DNA from: an uncultured Clostridia bacterium
GTDB taxonomy: Bacteria; Bacillota; Clostridia; Oscillospirales; CAG-382
Length of the DNA: 64,000 nt
Direction of reading: 5' to 3'
Assembly: GCA_947630765.1 (NCBI GenBank)
Contig: CANRIX010000005.1
Location: 40,708 to 104,707 of the forward strand
Made by a program: the position numbers and the translations under genes
Part shown: piece by piece, positions 59,088-64,000 of the stretch
Numbering within the stretch: the first letter of the stretch is position 1
Layout of the letters: each line of letters opens with the position of its first letter
Notes under the pieces: generated by a model
Told to the model about the DNA's origin: nothing
The model's database searches: none
What the model saw: the letters and a program-made list of their open reading frames with translations, nothing else

Positions 59088-60620
59088 GTGCTTCGCACAC
59101 CGATATACCGGGCGGTCTGTTTGGGACTGCTCGCCTGTATGCTTTTGACCGGCTGCGGCAGGCGGACGGACGCGCCGGGTCCGTCGGAGGTTTCGGACGG
59201 TTCGACCGTGGACGTGTCCGAGCAGTCCGTCGTCATCACCGACCCGCCCCACCAAGACGCGTTTCAAGCGGAAGCAAGGGAGCTGTTCGACGCCCTGCTG
59301 CGCGGAGAGCTGACCGTCGACCACACGAAGCAGACCTGGATCACCCGTGCGAACGCCGAAGCCGTCCGTGCGTGCGTTTCCAAGCTGGACGAGCCGGTGC
59401 TGACCGCCGACGACGCGGAAAAACTGCTCTGCCGCTGCGCCGAGGCGGTGCTGTTCGACGAAGTGACGGCGGAAGCGGTGCTGCCGTCCTGCGGACCGCT
59501 CGCGGAGCTGCCGGGGCTGTCGGGCGATGATTTCGACGAGCAGTCCGGCTTCTGGAATACGGCCGGAATGTCGACGAACGACGTGCCCGCGTTCGTTTCG
59601 GACGACAAGCGGGATCGGCGCGTCCTGACGCTCGCCTGCTATACGCTGATCCTGTTCACGCCCCCGCAGTACCTGCTCCTCGATGCGGACGTCCCGTCCG
59701 GGCTTCTGGAGTGGTGGCGCGACCCCGTCAATGTGCTGCTGCCGCTTCTGCCGACCGACGGCGCGTTCTCGGCGGACTGGGCGACGGACGGCTCGGACGC
59801 GGTCCGGCTGCGGATGCTCATCCCGGACGGCACGATATCCCTCACGGCGGAAACGCTGTCGACCGACGAATCGGTGTTCGCCTGGAGCTGCGGCGGCGTC
59901 GGTCTGCGGAAGGACGGGACCTGGCGGGACACCGCCGACCAGCTGCAGGCCGGCTGGCTGGACCAACCGTTCGCGTCGCAGGGGCACCGACCGCTCGCCC
60001 TGCCGCTCGCCGCCCTGTCGTCCGACCGCCTGTCGGAAACGGAAAAGACGGCGCTGGCGCAGGAGCTGCTCCGCCGGCTGCTGACCGTCGACAGAATGCA
60101 ATACACCACGACGGATGGGCTTTGGTATCTGTGGTCGTCCTCGCTGGAGGATTTGCACTGGATGTGCGACCTTTTCCCGCAGGCGTACCCGTTCCGCGGT
60201 CAGGTGTATGACGCGGCGACGCCTTTTCTGACGACGCCGTTCGTCACCTGCGCGGACGTCACGGAGATGCTGGCGTACCTGCTGGGGGAGGACATCAGCG
60301 ACGTGTCGTTCAGCCTGGAGCCCGACGGACAGGCGGTCTACATCTCGTCCGAAGGGGCGGGGAGGGTGACGCTGTTCGTCCGGCTGATGACGCTTTTGAC
60401 CCCGTCGGCGTACCGATTCCCGTCGGACGGCGGCGAACCGGCGTACTGCATCACGGCGGACGCTTCCCCGTCCGCGCTGCGGGTCTTTACCCGGGCGGAG
60501 CTCGAGGAATTGATCGCGAGCGGGGACGTCGGCGAGCTGTGCATCGTCGTGTCCGGCGACGGCGAACCGTATGTGCTGAATCACGCATCGCGGACGCCCG
60601 TGTCCGCCCTGCTCGCTTGA
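59088..60620 (+). CDS. Lipoprotein, first of three tandem paralogues
   Basis: 510 residues, GTG start behind GAAGGGGGG. Lipobox LTGC at about 20-23, short linker, then a domain I do not recognise. Landmarks shared with the next two genes: ELFDALLRGEL, EPVLTADDAEKLLCRCAEAVLF, TLILFTPP, LLTPSAY and AYCITADASPSALRVF. It has about 45 extra residues relative to the others. Three genes in a row, 16 and 32 bases apart, so one operon. Exported, function unknown. Confidence 0.75.
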   Translation: MLRTPIYRAVCLGLLACMLLTGCGRRTDAPGPSEVSDGSTVDVSEQSVVITDPPHQDAFQAEARELFDALLRGELTVDHTKQTWITRANAEAVRACVSKLDEPVLTADDAEKLLCRCAEAVLFDEVTAEAVLPSCGPLAELPGLSGDDFDEQSGFWNTAGMSTNDVPAFVSDDKRDRRVLTLACYTLILFTPPQYLLLDADVPSGLLEWWRDPVNVLLPLLPTDGAFSADWATDGSDAVRLRMLIPDGTISLTAETLSTDESVFAWSCGGVGLRKDGTWRDTADQLQAGWLDQPFASQGHRPLALPLAALSSDRLSETEKTALAQELLRRLLTVDRMQYTTTDGLWYLWSSSLEDLHWMCDLFPQAYPFRGQVYDAATPFLTTPFVTCADVTEMLAYLLGEDISDVSFSLEPDGQAVYISSEGAGRVTLFVRLMTLLTPSAYRFPSDGGEPAYCITADASPSALRVFTRAELEELIASGDVGELCIVVSGDGEPYVLNHASRTPVSALLA

Positions 60621-60636
60621 AAAGGGGGGGTCTTGT

Positions 60637-61947
60637 ATGCGAAAAAGAGCGCTTTGCCTTTGCCTTGCGCTGGCGTTTTTCGCGTCGGCCGCCTGCGCGG
60701 CCGCGCCGGACGTAAACGTGGGGGACGTGTCGGACGTCGGCGTATCTTCCGAACCGACGAGTTCGCTCACAGCCTCGCAAACCGCCCGCGACGCTTTGGA
60801 GGCCCTGCTTGCGCGGGAGATCGACGACGTCTGGATCACCGAAAGCGAGCTTTCCGCCGTGCGGGACGCGGTTTCGCGCTTGACCGCCCCGGTGCTGACC
60901 GCCGACGACGTGGACAGGCTCGCCTGCCGTGCGACGCTGTTCCTCGGGCGAGTGAGCGGCGTCGACTGCGTCCTGCCCACGTTCGGTCCGATCGGCGGGG
61001 CGGAACTGTCGTGGGGGGACCGCGGGACCTTTTCGTCGGCGAACAAGCAGCTTTGCACCCTGCTGTTCTACACGATCTGCCTGTTCACCCCGTCGGAGCT
61101 TGTTTTCCAGGCGAAGGAGATCTGGGCGACCCCGGACAGTCATCTCGGGGTGTACGGTGCGACGAAGTCCTACTGCATTCCGCTCGCGGAGGAGCGCACG
61201 GGCGACGAGACCTCCCTGCTCGCGTGGATCCCGGCGCTTCAGGCGGGCGCACCGTTTGTGGTGCTGTTTCTGGACGGCGCCACGCTGCCCACCGCGACCC
61301 AGATCCACCCGGATCTCTGCGGTGAGGTCCGCACGGTGCGCCGGGACTGCGATCCGCGTCTGGTCGATTCGTACAGCCTGCTCGACGACCCGATGGAGCG
61401 GTACTCGTTCCTGACCGCCGACGGGCTGGCGGCGTTTCGGCAGGTCGTCGAAAACCGTTGCGTGGAATGGATACTGGAGAAGCGGACGGGGCATTTTGAC
61501 AAATACGCGGACGAAGCGGGTCGCTTCTTTACCATCGACCCCTTCATCGACGCGGTGGAACGGCTGCGCGCCTGTTCGGTGCCGCTGCTTTCGGCGGACG
61601 CGTACCTGCGCATCGCGGAATACCTGGAGGAGGTGTCGCAGGGGGCGACCCGGCTGGTCTGCGTGGACCTCGATCTGCAGGTGGACCTGCAAACCTACGA
61701 CAGCAGGTCCGTCCGCCGGGCGATCCTGCGCGGTCTGCTCGAGGCGCTGACCCCGCCGGCGTACCGCCGCCGGTCGATCTGCGCGTCGGCGACCGAGTAC
61801 TGCCTGCCGGGCGATTACGCCACGCCGCGGGAGGCGTTTGCGGGGGTGAACACCGGGGAAACGCCGTACTTCCGTGCGCTGGACGACCCGCCGACCCTGC
61901 TCTATTCGGAAAGCGGGGGCGAACCGATATCGTTCCCCACGTCGTGA
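60637..61947 (+). CDS. Lipoprotein or secreted protein, second tandem paralogue
   Basis: 436 residues. Signal peptide ending SAACAA; Cys at about 20 could be lipidated (ASAAC), though the box is weaker than in its neighbours. Shares ALEALLAREID, APVLTADDVDRLACRATLFLG, ICLFTPSEL, DSYSLLDDPMERYSFL and YCLPGDYATPREAF with the third gene, which is its closest relative. No recognised domain. Ribosome site AAAGGGGGG. Confidence 0.72.
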   Translation: MRKRALCLCLALAFFASAACAAAPDVNVGDVSDVGVSSEPTSSLTASQTARDALEALLAREIDDVWITESELSAVRDAVSRLTAPVLTADDVDRLACRATLFLGRVSGVDCVLPTFGPIGGAELSWGDRGTFSSANKQLCTLLFYTICLFTPSELVFQAKEIWATPDSHLGVYGATKSYCIPLAEERTGDETSLLAWIPALQAGAPFVVLFLDGATLPTATQIHPDLCGEVRTVRRDCDPRLVDSYSLLDDPMERYSFLTADGLAAFRQVVENRCVEWILEKRTGHFDKYADEAGRFFTIDPFIDAVERLRACSVPLLSADAYLRIAEYLEEVSQGATRLVCVDLDLQVDLQTYDSRSVRRAILRGLLEALTPPAYRRRSICASATEYCLPGDYATPREAFAGVNTGETPYFRALDDPPTLLYSESGGEPISFPTS

Positions 61948-61979
61948 GGTCCCGATACCCTTGAAAAGGAGACTTGCAA

Positions 61980-63383
61980 ATGTGTAAACGAAATCTGTCG
62001 CTGCTCGCGATGCTGCTCGCCGCGTCGCTGCTGCTGACCGCCTGCGGAGGAAAATCCGGCACGGAATCCTCGTCCGGCTCGTCCGATCTGTCCGCGTCGA
62101 CCGACCCGACCGACCCGACCGGCTCCACCGCTTCGACCGGCTCGTCCGCTCCCGACGCGTCGGACCCCTTTGCCCCGACCGTTTCGACCGGCTCCGCCGG
62201 GGGGATCGACCCCGTCCCGTCCGGCGAAGCCGACCCTGCGCAGGTCCGCGCCTGCTTCGACGACCTGCTCGCCGGCAAGCTCGGCAGCGGGGAGCAGGCG
62301 TGGATCGACGAAAGCCACGTTTCGACCGTCCGCTCCGCCGTGCTTGCGCTGGACGGGCCGGTGCTGACCGCCGACGACGTGGACGCGCTCGCTCGATGTG
62401 CGACGCTGTTCCTCGCGGACGAAACGCGCAAGCCCTTCGTCCTCCCGGCGTTCCGCCCGTTGGACACGCTGAAATGCGGCTACGGAACGGACGGCGAGAC
62501 CACCGACGCGGACTACCGCGCCCTGCTCTTCTACACGCTCTACCTGTTCACCCCGTCCGACCGCTTCTTCCGCGCTGCGGAGATCTGGACGGATCTGCCG
62601 TCCGTGTTCGGCGAGGACCGAAGCTTTACGCTCTACTGCCTTGCGCTCGCCGACGCGGAAACCGGGTCGTCGCCGGTCGAGGAGCTGTATAACGGGGCGC
62701 CGTTCGTGGAGGTCGCGCTCAACGGGGAAACCGGCACGGGCGGCGTGAACGCGTCGCAATGCACGGTGGTCCGTGCGGTCCGCCGGGGGCAGACTCCGAC
62801 GCAGCTCGACGCGTACAGCCTGTTCGACGACCCGACCGTCCGCTTTTCGTCGCTTTCGTGGGAGGAGCAGATGGAGGTCCTGCGTGCCGTGGCGGGCCGG
62901 TGCCTGAACTGGATGTACGCAGGCGAGGAGGTCGAAGACAACTTCGGGCGGAATTATTATTTCGGGACGGATAGAAAAGCGGTTCTGTACCTTTACGATC
63001 TGCCGGTCCCGGTGTTTCCGCTCGAGCAGTACGAAACGATCGTGCACACCTTGTTTGCCTTGGGAGAGGGGTACGACTTTGTCGTTTGCGAGAATTTGGG
63101 TGTCAACTGCCGCGTGCGGGAGAGCGCCATTCGCGAGCTTACGGTTCAATTGCTGCATGGCTTGACCCCGGATGCGTTCATATTCCTCCCGAAGAATCTG
63201 GCGCAGGGTTACTACCTGAGCTACTGCCTGCCGGGCGACTACCGCACGCCGGAGGATGCGAGAGCGCTCATCGCTTCCGGCGACGTGGCCTATGTGCGGG
63301 ACCTGGAGGATTACAGCTACCCGGTCCTACTCGTGCAGGGCGACCAGACGACCGAGCTCTTCCCCGCGGAGGACGTGGAATGA
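61980..63383 (+). CDS. Lipoprotein, third tandem paralogue
   Basis: 467 residues. Lipobox LTAC at about 20-23, then a 55-residue Ser/Thr/Pro linker (TDPTDPTGST) and the shared domain: GPVLTADDVDALARCATLFL, LYLFTPSDRFF, DAYSLFDDPTVRFSSL and YCLPGDYRTPEDARALI. Start at 61980 behind AAAGGAGAC. From about 62930 onward the codons are less GC-biased than before it, hinting at a recombined C-terminal end. Function unknown. Confidence 0.75.
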   Translation: MCKRNLSLLAMLLAASLLLTACGGKSGTESSSGSSDLSASTDPTDPTGSTASTGSSAPDASDPFAPTVSTGSAGGIDPVPSGEADPAQVRACFDDLLAGKLGSGEQAWIDESHVSTVRSAVLALDGPVLTADDVDALARCATLFLADETRKPFVLPAFRPLDTLKCGYGTDGETTDADYRALLFYTLYLFTPSDRFFRAAEIWTDLPSVFGEDRSFTLYCLALADAETGSSPVEELYNGAPFVEVALNGETGTGGVNASQCTVVRAVRRGQTPTQLDAYSLFDDPTVRFSSLSWEEQMEVLRAVAGRCLNWMYAGEEVEDNFGRNYYFGTDRKAVLYLYDLPVPVFPLEQYETIVHTLFALGEGYDFVVCENLGVNCRVRESAIRELTVQLLHGLTPDAFIFLPKNLAQGYYLSYCLPGDYRTPEDARALIASGDVAYVRDLEDYSYPVLLVQGDQTTELFPAEDVE

Positions 63384-63550
63384 CCCCGCGCCGGTAAGGG
63401 GCGCCCTGCCCTGCGCCGCCCCGGAGCGCGACGGTGCGGAGCGATGCGCTTCCGAAAAAGAAAGAAACCGCGCTACGGACGAATGACTGAAAAACGCGTA
63501 TCTGAAAAAACTCAAAGCACTGCATGGATAAGTTTGCCCTAATAAAATAA

Positions 63551-63702
63551 ATCAACTTCCGCAAATCCCTTTGCGCCCTCGCACCCCTGCGCCGCCCTGC
63601 CACAGGGCGCCCTGCCCCGGGACGTGATGGGACAGTGCGAGACGGGACGGGGCAGCCCCCGTGTTGTGCCGCCCCGGGAAACCCCGCACCACGCCGGTCT
63701 GC
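63551..63702. repeat. 152-base direct repeat, unit 1
   Basis: Begins ATCAACTTCCGCAAATCCC and ends GCACCACGCCGGTCTGC. About 85-90% identical by eye to 63840-63991 (period 289). Both contain GACGTGATGGGACAGTGCG and CCGTGTTGTGCC. No credible gene: the open frame on the minus strand is Arg/Gly-rich and only mirrors the repeat. The 617 bases after 63383 hold nothing else. Confidence 0.75.
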
Positions 63703-63839
63703 TTCGAGACGCCCGGCAATGCCCCCCCGCACTGCCCTTGCACCCCCGTGCGCCGGGACGCCACGCCCCTGAAAACGACGGGGAATTGCTTGCGGCTGAA
63801 CGACCGAAAAGCCGTTCCCAAAAAGGGTTTTTCAAACAA

Positions 63840-63991
63840 ATCAACTTCTGTGAATCCCTGTGCGCCTTCGCACGCCTGCGCCGCCCTGCCGCAGGACACC
63901 CTGCCCCGGGACGTGATGGGACAGTGCGAGACAGAACGGGACAGTCCCCGTGTTGTGCCGCCCCGGGAAACCCCGCACCACGCCGGTTTGC
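63840..63991. repeat. 152-base direct repeat, unit 2
   Basis: Second copy of the unit at 63551, beginning ATCAACTTCTGTGAATCCC; the array may continue past the window edge. Confidence 0.75.
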
Positions 63992-64000
63992 GCCGCACTG

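Noticed and set aside
63552..63998. Possible 148-residue protein on the minus strand
   Set aside because: Arg/Gly-rich and internally repeated only because the DNA is a direct repeat; no ribosome site or family.

Overview
The window comes from a GC-rich chromosome (mid-60s % by eye) of an anaerobic Clostridia member, most like the Oscillospirales/Ruminococcaceae. The signs are sigma-A promoters of the form TTGACA-17-TATAAT, ribosome sites of the AAAGGGG/AAAGGAG type, a complete [FeFe]-hydrogenase maturation set, rubrerythrin, acetate kinase, the sporulation protease SpoIVB and a folT gene behind a tetrahydrofolate riboswitch. No rRNA, tRNA, phage, insertion sequence or CRISPR array was seen. 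Most genes are ordinary housekeeping genes. The unusual material is in two clusters of cell-surface proteins, a modified peptide transporter, tandem lipoproteins and several families of intergenic repeats.

Layout. 1-5400: the end of a GH26-like lipoprotein, three related surface proteins (signal peptide, Ser/Thr linker, TGD-type C-terminal anchor) and a ThuA-like protein. 5430-13550: deoD; the TM1266 regulator with hydE, hydG and hydF; a TIGR04086-like membrane protein; kdgK and birA. 13630-16120: an AT-rich P-loop kinase that looks acquired, then plsY and a diacylglycerol glucosyltransferase. 16240-21120: three more surface proteins sharing modules with the first cluster. 21220-31150: a long minus-strand unit, nucleotidyltransferase - ROK glucokinase - aroF - tyrA - aroB - aroA - aroC - pheA - aroE/aroK fusion, which gives chorismate, phenylalanine and tyrosine synthesis apart from the dehydratase (aroD/aroQ) step. 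31340-39130: a GH109-like oxidoreductase, THF riboswitch and folT, a DNA glycosylase, a DUF4855 lipoprotein coupled to a DUF4317 protein, and a 60-residue protein. 39270-44740: rubrerythrin, a membrane protein, spoIVB, uraA and upp.

45050-53340 is an oligopeptide-type ABC transporter operon. Its OppC carries a roughly 300-residue RCC1-like beta-propeller between the first membrane segment and the transport core. Its OppF carries a roughly 195-residue, largely coiled-coil insertion between Walker A and the Q-loop. A one-segment membrane protein closes the operon. 53356-63383: an RsmF-like methyltransferase, an FAD protein, ackA divergent from tmcAL with interlocking promoters, and three tandem paralogous lipoproteins. 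The last 600 bases hold a direct repeat and no convincing gene.

Two families of repeated intergenic elements stand out. The first is a candidate structured RNA of about 200 nt with three copies (1626-1845, 10425-10627, 40905-41095) that keep the same stems through compensatory changes; two copies share a TACAAT box at the same distance from the first hairpin. The second is a palindromic element that sits directly behind stop codons (10758-10970, 24831-25020, 32592-33004, 54769-55269) and also shows compensatory stem changes. Both are read directly from the sequence; their functions are unknown.
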